NCBI RefSeq assembly: GCF_009469695.1
Contig: NZ_SSSR01000021.1
Span: forward strand, 1-53,683
DNA length: 53,683 nucleotides
Direction: 5' to 3'
Source: Propionivibrio limicola
GTDB taxonomy: Bacteria; Pseudomonadota; Gammaproteobacteria; Burkholderiales; Rhodocyclaceae
Below are positions 6,859 through 15,780 of the stretch, piece after piece. The translations under genes and the position numbers were made by a program. Positions within the stretch are counted from its first letter, which is position 1. Every line of letters starts with the position of its first letter. The notes under the pieces were generated by a model that was not told the DNA's origin, ran no database searches, and worked only from the letters and a program-made list of their open reading frames with translations.

Positions 6859-7518
6859 TCAGCGCCAGACACTGAGCGGCGGGTCGGTGACGACCGCGTT
6901 CAGGATGTCGGTGCGCGAGATGAAGCCGAGCAGGTGGCCGGTTTCATTGACGATGGGGACGCCATCGACGCCGTAGTCGACCATCACCTGCGCAATCCGC
7001 CGGATATCGGTGGTTGGGCTGGCGGCGACCACCGGCGTTGTCATGACGTCGCCGACGCGCCTGGCCAGCGCATCGCGGACTTCTCCCCCCTCGACATTGA
7101 GCGTTGTCAGCAGGTTGCGCTCACTGACGATTCCGATCAGGTGGTTCTCCCGGTCAAGCACCGGGGCTTGATGGATTTTGTGGCGGACCAGCATCCGCCA
7201 GGCGCGTGTCACGTCATCGTCGGCATTCAACGTAATCACTTCCGGTTGCATGATCTGATTGGCGTGATAAAGCGGGCCGCGTTCGAGGCTCTCCGGCAGC
7301 ATTGACCGGTACGCGGCGGTGGCCTGGTCGCCCGGCGTCGCCGTAGTCTGCGTGCTCGCCAATCCGGCGAGTGTCGCGCGCTGGAGGGATTCGTCATATT
7401 CTCCGCCCACCGGCGGCGTGCCGGTCACCGGTCCGCGTCGCCGAACAGCGGGCAGGCGGGCGAGACTCTCCACCGTTCCCTGAACGATCGGGCCGCTGAT
7501 TCCGTAAAGCGAAAACAT
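6859..7518 (-). CDS. Tandem CBS-domain protein
   Basis: Encodes 219 residues. The last ~130 form a Bateman module of two CBS domains: QIMQPEVITLNADDDVTRAW..VLDRENHLIGIVSERN and VMTTPVVAASPTTDIRRIA..VNETGHLLGFISRTD. CBS pairs bind adenine nucleotides and sense energy state, but no effector domain is attached. The N-terminal ~85 residues (MFSLYGISGPIVQGTVESL) are of unknown role and Pro/Arg-rich in part. It is cytoplasmic, with no membrane segment. Transcribed alone and convergent with the SnoaL-like gene. Confidence 0.85.
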   Translation of the reverse strand: MFSLYGISGPIVQGTVESLARLPAVRRRGPVTGTPPVGGEYDESLQRATLAGLASTQTTATPGDQATAAYRSMLPESLERGPLYHANQIMQPEVITLNADDDVTRAWRMLVRHKIHQAPVLDRENHLIGIVSERNLLTTLNVEGGEVRDALARRVGDVMTTPVVAASPTTDIRRIAQVMVDYGVDGVPIVNETGHLLGFISRTDILNAVVTDPPLSVWR

Positions 7519-7619
7519 GATGAAAACTCCCCGCAGGTAAATGGCCGAAGCGACAGCCCCGTCTGCGCATTGTGGCAGAGGCCGGGGGCGGCGGCGAGAG
7601 CTGCGGGGAGCGCGCCGCG

Positions 7620-8825
7620 CTACTCGGCGCGCAACGCTTCCACCGGATCAAGCCGCGCCGCTCGTCTTGCCGGCAGCACGCCGGCCAAGAGGCCGATGGC
7701 CATGGCGATGGCTTCGGCGATGAGGACAAAGGCGATGGGGGTGTGCACCGGCAGCGCCGGTAGCAGCAGGTGAATCAGTTGGGCGAGGCCGATGCCGATG
7801 ACGAGGCCGACGAGACCGCCGAGCGCCGAGAGGGCGACGGCTTCGCCGAGAAACAGCATCAGGATCGTCCGGCGCGGCGCGCCGAGGGCGACGAGCAGGC
7901 CGATCTCACTCGTCCGTTCCGTCACCGCGATGGTCATGATGGTGACGATGCCGACGCCGCCGACCAGCAGCGAGATGCTGCCGAGCGCGCCGACGGCCAT
8001 GGTCAGCACGTCGAGGATGTTGGAGAGCGTGCGCAGCATGTCCTCCTGCGTGGTGATCGTGAAGTCCTCGCGGCCGTGGCGGGCCTTCAGCGTGCTGGTG
8101 ACGAGCGCGGCAATGCGCGATGCCGGGACGCCTTCCTCGTAGGCCAGATCGATGGTCATCAGGCCATCGCGGTTGAACAGTTCCTGGGCGCGCGCCGTCG
8201 GGATGTAGGCCGAATCGTCGAGGTCGATGCCGAGGAACTGGCCTTTCGGCTCCATGACGCCGATCACGCGGAACTGGTAATTGCCGATCGTGACGCGGGC
8301 GCCGAGCGCGCTTTCCGGTCCGAACAGTTCGGTCTTCAGCTTGGCGCCGAGGACGACGAAGGCGCGGGCGTTTTCCGACTCGTCCTTGGGCAGGAACTGG
8401 CCGCTGCTCAGCTTCATCCGGTACACCTTCGGCATGTCGGCGCTTTCGCCATAGACGATCGAGCGGCGCAGGCGGCCGTTGGCCTTGATTTCGGTGTTGC
8501 CCCAGACGACTCCGGTCATGCCGGTGATATGCGGCAGACGGGCCAGCGTGCGCGCATCGTCGAGCGTCAGCGGCCGCACCGAACTCGGAATGCCGGTCGG
8601 CGCCGGGCCGGAGGTCTTGACCTTGCCCGGCGCGATGTTGAGCAGGTTGGTGCCGAACTGGGTGAATTCGGCCAGCACAAAACGGTGAATGCCTTCGCCA
8701 ATCGAGGTCAGCAGGATGACCGCCGCGATGCCGACGGCGATACCGAGCAGCGTCAGGAAACTGCGCAGCCGGTGCGCGGTGATGGCGCGCAGGGCGAGGA
8801 GGAGGGAGTCGGTGGGGCGGATCAT
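7620..8825 (-). CDS. MacB/FtsX-type ABC transporter permease (second copy)
   Basis: Encodes 401 residues with the MacB-type layout: one N-terminal membrane helix (LLGIAVGIAAVILLTSIGEG), a long periplasmic domain (about 45-270), then three C-terminal helices ending in the FtsX domain (VGALGSISLLVGGVGIVTIM..RTSEIGLLVALGA..LAGVLPARRAARLDPVEALR). It is the last gene of the HlyD-ATPase-permease-permease operon. Two different permeases with one ATPase suggest a heterodimeric channel, as in MacB-like exporters. The substrate (peptide, lipid or antibiotic) cannot be read from sequence. Confidence 0.88.
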   Translation of the reverse strand: MIRPTDSLLLALRAITAHRLRSFLTLLGIAVGIAAVILLTSIGEGIHRFVLAEFTQFGTNLLNIAPGKVKTSGPAPTGIPSSVRPLTLDDARTLARLPHITGMTGVVWGNTEIKANGRLRRSIVYGESADMPKVYRMKLSSGQFLPKDESENARAFVVLGAKLKTELFGPESALGARVTIGNYQFRVIGVMEPKGQFLGIDLDDSAYIPTARAQELFNRDGLMTIDLAYEEGVPASRIAALVTSTLKARHGREDFTITTQEDMLRTLSNILDVLTMAVGALGSISLLVGGVGIVTIMTIAVTERTSEIGLLVALGAPRRTILMLFLGEAVALSALGGLVGLVIGIGLAQLIHLLLPALPVHTPIAFVLIAEAIAMAIGLLAGVLPARRAARLDPVEALRAE

Positions 8826-8863
8826 GCTTTCCAGACTGCCGAGTCAAAAACAACGAATAGCCA

Positions 8864-8930
8864 CGTCATTCCGGCGAAAGCCGGAATCCAGAGGTGCATC
8901 ACAGGATTCCGGGTCAAGCCCGGAATGACG
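8864..8930. repeat. Interspersed double-hairpin repeat between the two permease genes
   Basis: Outer inverted arms CGTCATTCCGG (8864-8874) and CCGGAATGACG (8920-8930) enclose two smaller hairpins, CCGGCgaaaGCCGG and TTCCGGGtcaaGCCCGGAA. This paired CATTCCGGCGAAAGCCGGAATCC type unit is common between genes in many proteobacteria. Inside an operon it would fold in mRNA and may affect the stability or stoichiometry of the permease messages. Confidence 0.8.
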
Positions 8931-8970
8931 GATTCTATAAGGTCGTTTGGATTCATCGTGGGGCTGCCTG

Positions 8971-10179
8971 CTACCGTTTCGCCAACGACTCGACCGGGTC
9001 GAGCTGCGCCGCACGGCGGGCGGGCAGGACGCCGAACAGGATGCCGGTGACCAGTGCCGTGCCGAGGCCGGCGATGGCCGCCCAGTCGGGCGGGTAGGCG
9101 GGGTAGGCCGGGTACAGCAGGCGGATGGCGGCGGCGCCGGCGTGTCCGAGCAGGAAGCCGAGCACGGCGCCGGCCAGCGAAAGCATCGCCGCTTCGACCA
9201 GAAAGGCCGTGCGAATGGTGCGGCCGGTGGCGCCGAGTGCCTTCAAGAGGCCGATCTCCGCCGTGCGTTGCGTCACCGAGACGAGCATCACGTTCATCAC
9301 CAGAATGCCGGCGACGGCGAGACTGATCGCGGCGATGCCGGCGACCGCCAGCGTCAGCGTGCCGAGCAACTTGTCGAAGGTGGCGAGCACGGCGTCCTGG
9401 GTGATCACCGTCACGTCCTCCTCGCCTTCGTGGCGCAGTTTGATGATTTCGGTGACCTGCGTTTTGGCCTGCTCAATGGTTTCGCGGCTGTTGGCCTCGA
9501 CGAGGACGCGGAACAGGGTGTTGCTGTTGAACATTGCCTGCGCCAGTGCGACCGGGACGATCACGGTTTCGTCGGTGTTCATGCCGAGCCCCTGCCCGGT
9601 CGAGGCCATGACGCCAACGATGCGGAAACGGCGGTCGCCGATACGCACCCGTTGTCCGAGTGCCGATTCGCGGCCGAACAGTTCGTCGCGGATCTTGGCG
9701 CCGATCACTGCCTCGGCGGCGCCGCGTCGCCAGTCGCCATCGGCCAGAAAGCGTCCTTGCGCCAGCGCCAGCCGGCGTACGTCGACAAATTGCGCATTGG
9801 TGCCGGCGACCACGACTTCGCGCAACTTGCCGCCGACACTGATCTCCGAGGTACCGATGGCGAGCGTGGCGACCCGGCGCACGGCGCTGGCGCGCAGCAG
9901 GGCTTGCGCGTCGTCGATGGTCAGGTCGCGCGGCGTGTTGGTGATGGCGTTGCCGGGGTTGAAGCCGCCCGTCTGCGAGCGGCCGGGCAGGACGATGACG
10001 AGGTTGGTGCCGATCGACGAAAATTCGTTGATGACATAGCGCCGGGCGCCGTCGCCGAGCGCCGTCAGTACGACGACGGCGGCGACGCCGATGGCCATCG
10101 CCAGCACCAGCAGCGAGGTGCGCAGCGGGTTGCCGGTCGCCGCGTCGCGGGCAAAACGGAGCAGGTCAGGGGCGCGCAT
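8971..10179 (-). CDS. MacB/FtsX-type ABC transporter permease (first copy)
   Basis: Encodes 402 residues with the same topology as its neighbour: N-terminal helix (SLLVLAMAIGVAAVVVLTALGDG), periplasmic domain, then three helices and a terminal PARRAAQLDPVESLAKR. The family hallmark RTAEIGLLKALGATGRTI is present. An ATG at 10179 (MRAPDLLRF) is chosen; a TTG two codons upstream overlaps the ATPase stop region. The gene follows the ATPase with essentially no spacer, so the pair is translationally linked. The two permeases are homologous but clearly diverged, which argues for an old duplication and a heteromeric transporter. Confidence 0.88.
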   Translation of the reverse strand: MRAPDLLRFARDAATGNPLRTSLLVLAMAIGVAAVVVLTALGDGARRYVINEFSSIGTNLVIVLPGRSQTGGFNPGNAITNTPRDLTIDDAQALLRASAVRRVATLAIGTSEISVGGKLREVVVAGTNAQFVDVRRLALAQGRFLADGDWRRGAAEAVIGAKIRDELFGRESALGQRVRIGDRRFRIVGVMASTGQGLGMNTDETVIVPVALAQAMFNSNTLFRVLVEANSRETIEQAKTQVTEIIKLRHEGEEDVTVITQDAVLATFDKLLGTLTLAVAGIAAISLAVAGILVMNVMLVSVTQRTAEIGLLKALGATGRTIRTAFLVEAAMLSLAGAVLGFLLGHAGAAAIRLLYPAYPAYPPDWAAIAGLGTALVTGILFGVLPARRAAQLDPVESLAKR

Positions 10180-10185
10180 CTTCAA

Positions 10186-10881
10186 TCAAACGGTGCCGCG
10201 GCTGGCGCTGTCGTGCCGCAACTCGCCGTCTTCCATGCGCAGTTGCCGGCCGGCGCGGGCGCCAAGGACGGTGTCGTGGGTGACGATGATCAGCGTGACG
10301 CCGCTCTGGTTGAGCGCTTCGAGCAGGCGCATGACTTCTTCGCCGGTGGCGCGGTCGAGGTTGCCGGTCGGTTCGTCGGCGAGGATGACGGCCGGCTGCA
10401 TGATGGTAGCGCGGGCGATGGCGACGCGCTGGCGCTGGCCGCCGGAGAGTTCGTTCGGGCGGTGATTGGCGCGGTTGGTCAGGCCGTAGTCCTTGAGCGC
10501 CTGCTCGACGCGCTTGTTGCGCTCGGCCGGGGCGATGCCGGCCAGCATCATCGGCAAGGCGATGTTTTCGGCGGCGGTCAGGCGCGGCACCAGATGAAAA
10601 CTCTGGAAGACGAAGCCGATGCGTTCGCTGCGCACGCGCGCCTGTTCTTCCGGCGACAGCGTCGTGACGTCGCGGCCCTCCAGCCGGTAGGTGCCGACGT
10701 TGGGGCGGTCGAGCAGGCCGAGCAGGTTGAGCAGCGTCGATTTGCCGGAGCCGGACGGGCCCATCACGGCGACGTATTCGCCGGCGTCGATGCGCAGGTC
10801 GAGCTGGTGCAGCGCATGCACCTCGCTGTCGCCGAGCAGGAAAACCCGCTCGATGCCGGAAAGCTCGATCAGCGCGGGCAC
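10186..10881 (-). CDS. ABC transporter ATP-binding protein (MacB/LolD type)
   Basis: Encodes 231 residues. Walker A GPSGSGKST (41-49), signature LSGGQRQRVAIARA, Walker B VILADEPTGNLD and the switch His in IIVTHDTVLG are intact. The NLDRATGEEVM region is typical of the LolD/MacB/FtsE branch that works with FtsX-type permeases. The start is GTG at 10881 with a strong GAGGAG ribosome site 8 nt before it. It lies between the HlyD-like adaptor gene and the first permease gene. Confidence 0.93.
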   Translation of the reverse strand: MPALIELSGIERVFLLGDSEVHALHQLDLRIDAGEYVAVMGPSGSGKSTLLNLLGLLDRPNVGTYRLEGRDVTTLSPEEQARVRSERIGFVFQSFHLVPRLTAAENIALPMMLAGIAPAERNKRVEQALKDYGLTNRANHRPNELSGGQRQRVAIARATIMQPAVILADEPTGNLDRATGEEVMRLLEALNQSGVTLIIVTHDTVLGARAGRQLRMEDGELRHDSASRGTV

Positions 10882-10917
10882 GGGGAAGGCTCCTCAAGGA
10901 ATGCAAGAGCAAACGCC

Positions 10918-11023
10918 TTCAACGCAGAGAGCGCAGAGATACAGAGAGCGCAGAGAAAGGCAAACCATCCGACCCTCTCGTTTTTCTCTGCGAGCTCTGC
11001 GCCTCTGCGCTCTCTGTGTTGAA
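10918..11023. repeat. Low-complexity inverted repeat (GCAGAG-rich) inside exporter operon
   Basis: Two 41-nt arms (10918-10958 and 10983-11023) match in inverse orientation at about 35 of 41 positions, separated by 24 nt. Each arm is made of irregularly repeated CAGAG/GCAGAG units. It occupies most of the 190-nt spacer between the adaptor and ATPase genes. No open frame runs through it. It resembles in style, not in sequence, the ACCAAG-rich inverted repeat at 5966-6052. Confidence 0.75.
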
Positions 11024-11071
11024 AGCGGTTCGCTTTTTCGTTCCACATGCGCTCTAGCCCCGCCTGTTCGT

Positions 11072-12229
11072 TCATTTTCCGGACTTCTCCGGTTCCGCCG
11101 TGTAAGCCGCGCCGGCCTTGACGCCAACGCGCTCCAGCGAAGTGACGACGCGTTCGCCGGCTTCCAGCCCTTCGAGCACTTCGGTGAATTCCCAGTTGGC
11201 GAGCCCGGTCTTTATCGTGCGTTCTTCGAGTGTGCCGTCCTTGCCGGCGACCAACACGCGGCCGCCTTCGAGCAACGCCGCTGTCGGCACGCGCACGACG
11301 TTGTCGCGCACGGCGAGGATGACTTCGACGTCGGCGCTGTAGCCGACGAGCAGTTTGCCCGGTTCATCGGGCTTCTCGAAAGTGGCTTCGATATCGACGG
11401 TACGCGCCTGTTTTTCGACGGCGGAAACGTAGGGTGCGACGCGCTTGACCGTGCCGGCGAACGATTGCTTGGGCAAGGCGTCGAGGCTGATGCGCACCGG
11501 CTGGCCGGGCTTGATTTTCGGCGCATCGACTTCGTCCATCGGCGCCTCGATGTAGAGGCAGGAATCGTCGATCAGGTCGATGGCTGGCGGCGTTTGCACG
11601 CCGGGGGGCGATGGCGTCGAATATTCGCCGACTTCGCCGACGATCTTGGCGACGATGCCGTCGAACGGCGCATAGAGCACGGTGCGCCCCTGTTCGACGC
11701 GGGTGGCGTTGACCTTGGCCTCGAACTGCGCGACATCGGCCTTGGCGGCGTCGCAACTGGCGCGGCGGGCCAGCGCTTCGGTCCGCGCCGATTCCTCGCG
11801 CGAGGTGGAGATGAAGCCTTTTTCGCGCAAGGCGCTCTGGCGGCCGGCTTCGCGTTCGGCATTGGCGGCTTGCGCGCAGGCTTCGTTAACGCGCTGTCTG
11901 GCTGTCGTTACTTGCGTCTGCGCCAGCGTGCTTTGCGCCTGCTGGTCGTCGTTCCACAGCTTCATCAGCAGTTGGCCCTTCTTGACGCGGTCGCCTTCCT
12001 TGACGCTCAGCAGTTCGATGCGGCCGCCGGTGATTGTCGACAGCTTGGTGCGCAGGCAGGCTTCGACGGTGCCGGCGCGCGTGTTGGCGATGCTCGACTC
12101 GACCTTGCCGCGTTCGATTTCCTTGACGACGACGGCAATCGGTTTGGGGCGGGTGAACCACCAGAACAGGCTGGCGAGCGCGGCGATGATAGCGAGGGCG
12201 ATGAGCGAGCGGCGGAGCAGGGGCGACAT
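11072..12229 (-). CDS. HlyD/MacA-type periplasmic adaptor (membrane fusion protein)
   Basis: Encodes 385 residues. One N-terminal membrane helix (about 7-27, SLIALAIIAALASLFWWF) anchors a periplasmic protein. A barrel-sandwich (lipoyl-like) half-motif GGRIELLSVKEGDRVKKGQLLM is followed by a long coiled-coil hairpin (about 90-170) rich in Ala/Arg/Glu, the second lipoyl half LYAPFDGIVAKIVGEVGEY, then beta-barrel segments. MacA-like adaptors link an inner-membrane ABC exporter to a TolC-type outer-membrane channel. No TolC gene is nearby. First gene of the exporter operon; the next gene lies beyond the GCAGAG inverted repeat. Confidence 0.88.
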   Translation of the reverse strand: MSPLLRRSLIALAIIAALASLFWWFTRPKPIAVVVKEIERGKVESSIANTRAGTVEACLRTKLSTITGGRIELLSVKEGDRVKKGQLLMKLWNDDQQAQSTLAQTQVTTARQRVNEACAQAANAEREAGRQSALREKGFISTSREESARTEALARRASCDAAKADVAQFEAKVNATRVEQGRTVLYAPFDGIVAKIVGEVGEYSTPSPPGVQTPPAIDLIDDSCLYIEAPMDEVDAPKIKPGQPVRISLDALPKQSFAGTVKRVAPYVSAVEKQARTVDIEATFEKPDEPGKLLVGYSADVEVILAVRDNVVRVPTAALLEGGRVLVAGKDGTLEERTIKTGLANWEFTEVLEGLEAGERVVTSLERVGVKAGAAYTAEPEKSGK

Positions 12230-12335
12230 GGCGGGTTCGGGAAAACGACAAATAAATCAAGCGGCCATGGTCGGCCAAAAGCGGCGGGCTGGCAAGGACT
12301 GGCGGTACGGTGCTCGGCGTGCCTTGCCGATGGGC

Positions 12336-13712
12336 TTACGAAACGCCGAGTTTTTCCCGCCAGCCGGGGAACAGCGCATCGGCATCTTCGGGGAACGATT
12401 CGAAGGCGCGGGCGAACTCCTGGTGCTCCTTGGCCCAAGCGAGCGGGTCGGCGCCTTCCTTCCAGCATTCGTAGGCCTGGCGCAACGAGCGGGCGCCGGC
12501 GGCCGGCGAGTCGAGATGACCGTAGGCGCCGCCACCGGCAGTGTTGATGACGTTGCCGTGGCCGAGGTTCTCGAAAAAGCCGGGCAGACGCAGCGCATTC
12601 ATGCCGCCCGAGACGATCGGCGTCGTCGGCTTCATGCCGTACCACTTTTGAAAGTAGATCGGCCCCTGGCATTCCTCGCGCTCGATCATGTAGGCGATCA
12701 CCCGGTCGTCGCGCTCGCCTTCCATCTTGCCGTGGCCCATGGTGCCGACGTGGATGCCGGAAGCGCCCTGCAGGCGGCTCATCTTGGCGAGGACGAAGGC
12801 GGTGTAGCCGCGCTTCGAGTTGGGCGAGGTGACGGCGCCGTGGCCGGCGCGGTGGTAGTGCAGGAAATGGTTTGGATACTGGCGGCGGACGGTGGTGACC
12901 ATGCCCGGGCCGCCGACGTAGCCGTCGACGAGGAAGGCCAGCTTGTCGGCGTCCTTGCCGAAGGTGTCCAGCGCAAAGTCGGCGCGGGCGCATATTTCGT
13001 AGTGGTCGTCGGCCGTGATGTTCATCGAGAACAGCTTGGCCTCGCCGGTCTCGTCCATGGCGCGCTTCATCGCGTCGTAGACGAGCGGCAGTGTTTCCCG
13101 GATCGGCGCGAAGACCTGATTGCCCTGCGGCTCGTCGTTCTTGATGAAGTCGCCACCAAGCCAGAACTGGTAGGCGGCCTTGGCGAACGGTTCCGGGCGC
13201 AGGCCGAGCTTCGGCTTGATGATGGTGCCGGCGATGTAGCCGCCGTCGGTTTCCGGGCGGCCGAGAATGCGCCAGAGCTCGGCGATGTTCATGGCTGGGC
13301 CGTCGAAATTGCGGATGACGGACTCGGGGACGTAGAAGTCGAGCATCTTGGCGTATTCGATGTCGCCCATGCCCTGATTGTTGCCGATCGTCAGCGTCAG
13401 GAAGGAAACGAGCATGTAGCGGCCGTCGAGCATGTTGCGGTCGAACAGTTCGAGCGGGAAGGCGATGCGCAGGTCGCCGCTCGCCTCGTCGGCGCGATAG
13501 ACAATGGCGTCGAGCGCCTTGGTGAAATCGTCGGTCGTGCACACTTCGACGTTGGTGCCGGTCGACGACTCGGCGGCGAAGTGGGCGGCGGCCTGCAGGT
13601 AGCCGTAGCCGGCTTTCGGCTGCATGCGGTAGGCGACCAGAATGTGCTGGCCGGCGGCGATGAGTTCGTCCTCAGTGCGCGTGAGATCGACGTAGCGCTT
13701 CGTTTGATCCAT
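12336..13712 (-). CDS. cbbM: Ribulose-1,5-bisphosphate carboxylase/oxygenase, form II (CbbM)
   Basis: Encodes 458 residues, the usual form II length. Counting from the ATG at 13712, catalytic positions fall on the Rhodospirillum rubrum numbers: K166 in TIIKPKLG, carbamylated K191 with D193 and E194 in [11 protein letters not shown]287 in HYHRAG, and loop-6 K329 in MGHGKMEG. The enzyme fixes CO2 on ribulose bisphosphate and as form II works best at high CO2 and low O2. The frame is open four codons further to a GTG, but AGGTGG precedes the ATG. No cbbR, cbbQ, cbbO, prk or other Calvin genes are adjacent, so it stands alone here. Confidence 0.96.
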   Translation of the reverse strand: MDQTKRYVDLTRTEDELIAAGQHILVAYRMQPKAGYGYLQAAAHFAAESSTGTNVEVCTTDDFTKALDAIVYRADEASGDLRIAFPLELFDRNMLDGRYMLVSFLTLTIGNNQGMGDIEYAKMLDFYVPESVIRNFDGPAMNIAELWRILGRPETDGGYIAGTIIKPKLGLRPEPFAKAAYQFWLGGDFIKNDEPQGNQVFAPIRETLPLVYDAMKRAMDETGEAKLFSMNITADDHYEICARADFALDTFGKDADKLAFLVDGYVGGPGMVTTVRRQYPNHFLHYHRAGHGAVTSPNSKRGYTAFVLAKMSRLQGASGIHVGTMGHGKMEGERDDRVIAYMIEREECQGPIYFQKWYGMKPTTPIVSGGMNALRLPGFFENLGHGNVINTAGGGAYGHLDSPAAGARSLRQAYECWKEGADPLAWAKEHQEFARAFESFPEDADALFPGWREKLGVS

Positions 13713-13848
13713 GGTGGTTTCCACCTGCTTTTAATGGCGGCTATTAGAGCAAGTTTCGGCGTCTCCGTGGGAAAATGCGCCGTTCGGACGGGCGATCGCT
13801 CCTGCCGTCTTTCGTCCGACATGACTGACCAACTTGCAAAGGACTGAT

Positions 13849-14244
13849 ATGCGTTTGCTGCACACGATGCTGCGCACCGGCAATCTCGACCGGTCGATCG
13901 ATTTCTATACCCACGTGCTCGGCATGAAGCTCTTGCGCCGCACGGATTACCCGGAGGGCAAATTCACGCTGGCGTTCATCGGCTACGGCGACGAGAAGTC
14001 GAACACCGTCATCGAACTGACCTACAACTGGGGCGTCGAGCAGTACGAGCTCGGCAACGGTTTCGGCCATATCGCGATCGAGGTCGATGACGCGGCGGCG
14101 GCTTGTGCCGAGGTCAAGCGGCGCGGCGGCACGGTGACGCGCGAGGCGGGGCCGATGAAGCATGGAACGACGGTCATTGCGTTCGTCCGCGATCCCGATG
14201 GTTATGCCATCGAGTTCATCCAGAAGGGAACGTCCGGCGCCTGA
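13849..14244 (+). CDS. gloA: Lactoylglutathione lyase (glyoxalase I)
   Basis: Encodes 131 residues. The four Ni/Zn ligands of the Escherichia coli enzyme occur at the same numbers: H5 (MRLLHTM), E56 (VIELTYN), H74 (GFGHIAI) and E122 (YAIEFIQ). It converts the hemithioacetal of methylglyoxal and glutathione to S-lactoylglutathione in the cytoplasm. The ATG at 13849 places H5 correctly and follows AAAGGACT. Divergent from cbbM; the 136-nt spacer must hold both promoters. Convergent with the YgjP-like gene, 22 nt apart. Confidence 0.95.
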   Translation: MRLLHTMLRTGNLDRSIDFYTHVLGMKLLRRTDYPEGKFTLAFIGYGDEKSNTVIELTYNWGVEQYELGNGFGHIAIEVDDAAAACAEVKRRGGTVTREAGPMKHGTTVIAFVRDPDGYAIEFIQKGTSGA

Positions 14245-14266
14245 AAAGGCCCGGCTTTGACTCGTT

Positions 14267-15025
14267 TTACCAGCGCGGGCAGGTGCCGGCGCTGGCCTTG
14301 AGTTCGCGCCGGATCTGCCGGTAGTTCGGGCAAATGGCTTCGACCACGGCCCAGAAGCGCGGGCTGTGGTTCATTTCGCGCAGGTGCGCGAGTTCATGCA
14401 CGACGACGTAGTCGATGACGTGCAGCGGGAAATGGATCAGCCGCCAGTTGAGGCGAATGCCGGTCCGCTGGCTGCAACTGCCCCAGCGCGTGCGCGCCGA
14501 GGTGAGCGAAAGGCGCGGCGCGGTCAGCCCCATCCGGGCCGCAAAATGCTCAAGCCGTTCGGCAAACAGTTCCAAGGCCTTGCGCCGCAGGGCCGTTTCA
14601 AGAATCCGGCCTGCTTCTTCCGGGGCTCGCAAGCAGAGGGTGAGGCGGGGCGGCTCGGCAAATTCGTTCCAGATGGCGCGGTTGCGGCCGTCGGCGAGTT
14701 GGAGCTGGAGCGTTTTTCCGAGTACAGGTAACGAGGCGCCGTCTTCGATCGCCACGCGCTCGGTCTCGCGTCGCGTCGTCCATTCGTCGAGTTTTTGCGA
14801 CACCCAGTCGCGGTGACGCAGGATCAGTGCTTCGATATCGCTGAGCGGCGTCCGCGGCGGAGCGCCGACCCGCAGACCGCGTTGATCGATCGAAAGGCCG
14901 ATGGTGCGCCGCCGGCTGCGGCGCAGGATGTACTGGATGGCCCGGCCGTCGAATTCAATGGCGCGCAGGGTCTCGTCGGCGCGCAGCGGTTGGGCGTTGA
15001 AGACTGGGTCAGCGAGCCGTGGCAT
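14267..15025 (-). CDS. YgjP-like (M48-type, DUF45) metallopeptidase
   Basis: Encodes 252 residues. The metal-binding motif VVHELAHLREMNHSPRFW fits the HExxH..NHS.FW pattern of the YgjP/WLM family. Conserved upstream segments are present too: RRSRRRTIGLSID near the N-terminus and TRWGSCSQRTGIRLNWRLIHFP before the motif. These are soluble zinc-dependent proteins with presumed peptidase activity; the physiological substrate is unknown. The start overlaps the stop of the acyltransferase gene upstream by 17 nt, so it is the last gene of the glyQ-glyS-gmhB-plsC run. Confidence 0.88.
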   Translation of the reverse strand: MPRLADPVFNAQPLRADETLRAIEFDGRAIQYILRRSRRRTIGLSIDQRGLRVGAPPRTPLSDIEALILRHRDWVSQKLDEWTTRRETERVAIEDGASLPVLGKTLQLQLADGRNRAIWNEFAEPPRLTLCLRAPEEAGRILETALRRKALELFAERLEHFAARMGLTAPRLSLTSARTRWGSCSQRTGIRLNWRLIHFPLHVIDYVVVHELAHLREMNHSPRFWAVVEAICPNYRQIRRELKASAGTCPRW

Positions 15026-15758
15026 CGGCGGCCGGGTAGCGGTGCGGCGACAGCCGGCGCATTTCGGTTTCGATCCACTGTTCGGCTTCCCGGCTGACTT
15101 GTTCCACCGTCTTGCCGGTTGTGTCGATGGCCGGACCGATGCTGACCGTGATCAGCCCCGGCTTCTTGACGAAGGCGTTCTTGGCCCAGAACTCGCCAGC
15201 GTTATGGGCAACCGGCACGGCCGGAACTTTGGCGCTGACCGCGAGCATGGCGCCGCCGGTTTTGTAGTTGCCTTTCTTGCCGGGAGAAATGCGCGTGCCT
15301 TCCGGGAAAATGATCACCCAGTAGCCGGCTTTGAGGCGCTCCTTGCCTTGCTTGAGCACCTGCCGCAGCGCGTTCTTGCCGGCGTTGCGGTCGATCGAGA
15401 TCATCTTGACGGCGGCAAAGGCCCAGCCCAGGAACGGGATCAGCAGCAGGGTGCGTTTGAGCACGAAGACGAGGGGCGGGAAGATCGCCTGCAGCCCGAT
15501 CGTTTCCCACGCCGACTGGTGCTTGGCGAGAATCACCGAGGGCACCGCCGGGATGTTTTCGCGGCCGACGACCTGATAACGCAAGCCGAGCACCTGTGCG
15601 CACAGCCCCATGAAAAGGGCGCGCCAGACCGCGATGATCTGGAAGCGGACGCGCATCGGCAGGATGACGGCGAGGGTGACGAAAAGACCGGCCGGTGCGG
15701 TGATGAGCGTGGCCAGCAGCAGGAAAACAACGGAACGCAGGAAAGCAACGACTGCCAT
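15009..15758 (-). CDS. plsC: 1-acyl-sn-glycerol-3-phosphate acyltransferase (PlsC family)
   Basis: Encodes 249 residues. An N-terminal hydrophobic segment (about 5-35) anchors it to the inner membrane. The acyltransferase blocks are visible: KHQSAWET (His80, Glu85, an HX4E variant of the HX4D motif frequent in bacterial PlsC) and FPEGTRISPG (Glu153). It transfers the second fatty acyl chain in phospholipid synthesis. The open frame extends 32 codons upstream, but that part is low-complexity and overlaps gmhB; the ATG at 15758 gives the family start. It lies 22 nt after gmhB. Confidence 0.9.
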   Translation of the reverse strand: MAVVAFLRSVVFLLLATLITAPAGLFVTLAVILPMRVRFQIIAVWRALFMGLCAQVLGLRYQVVGRENIPAVPSVILAKHQSAWETIGLQAIFPPLVFVLKRTLLLIPFLGWAFAAVKMISIDRNAGKNALRQVLKQGKERLKAGYWVIIFPEGTRISPGKKGNYKTGGAMLAVSAKVPAVPVAHNAGEFWAKNAFVKKPGLITVSIGPAIDTTGKTVEQVSREAEQWIETEMRRLSPHRYPAADATAR

Positions 15759-15780
15759 GACAACGGCCCTTCTCGGTTGG

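Noticed and set aside
8947-11022. Plus-strand open frames of up to 691 codons across the exporter operon
   Set aside because: Antisense to the permease and ATPase genes, which have clear motifs; the frame also runs through the intergenic repeats.
10918-11023. Possible CRISPR array because of short repeated units
   Set aside because: Units are degenerate, arms are inverted rather than direct, and there are no spacers of constant length.
11682-13847. Plus-strand frame of 721 codons opposite the adaptor and cbbM
   Set aside because: Antisense shadow; RuBisCO catalytic residues confirm the minus strand.
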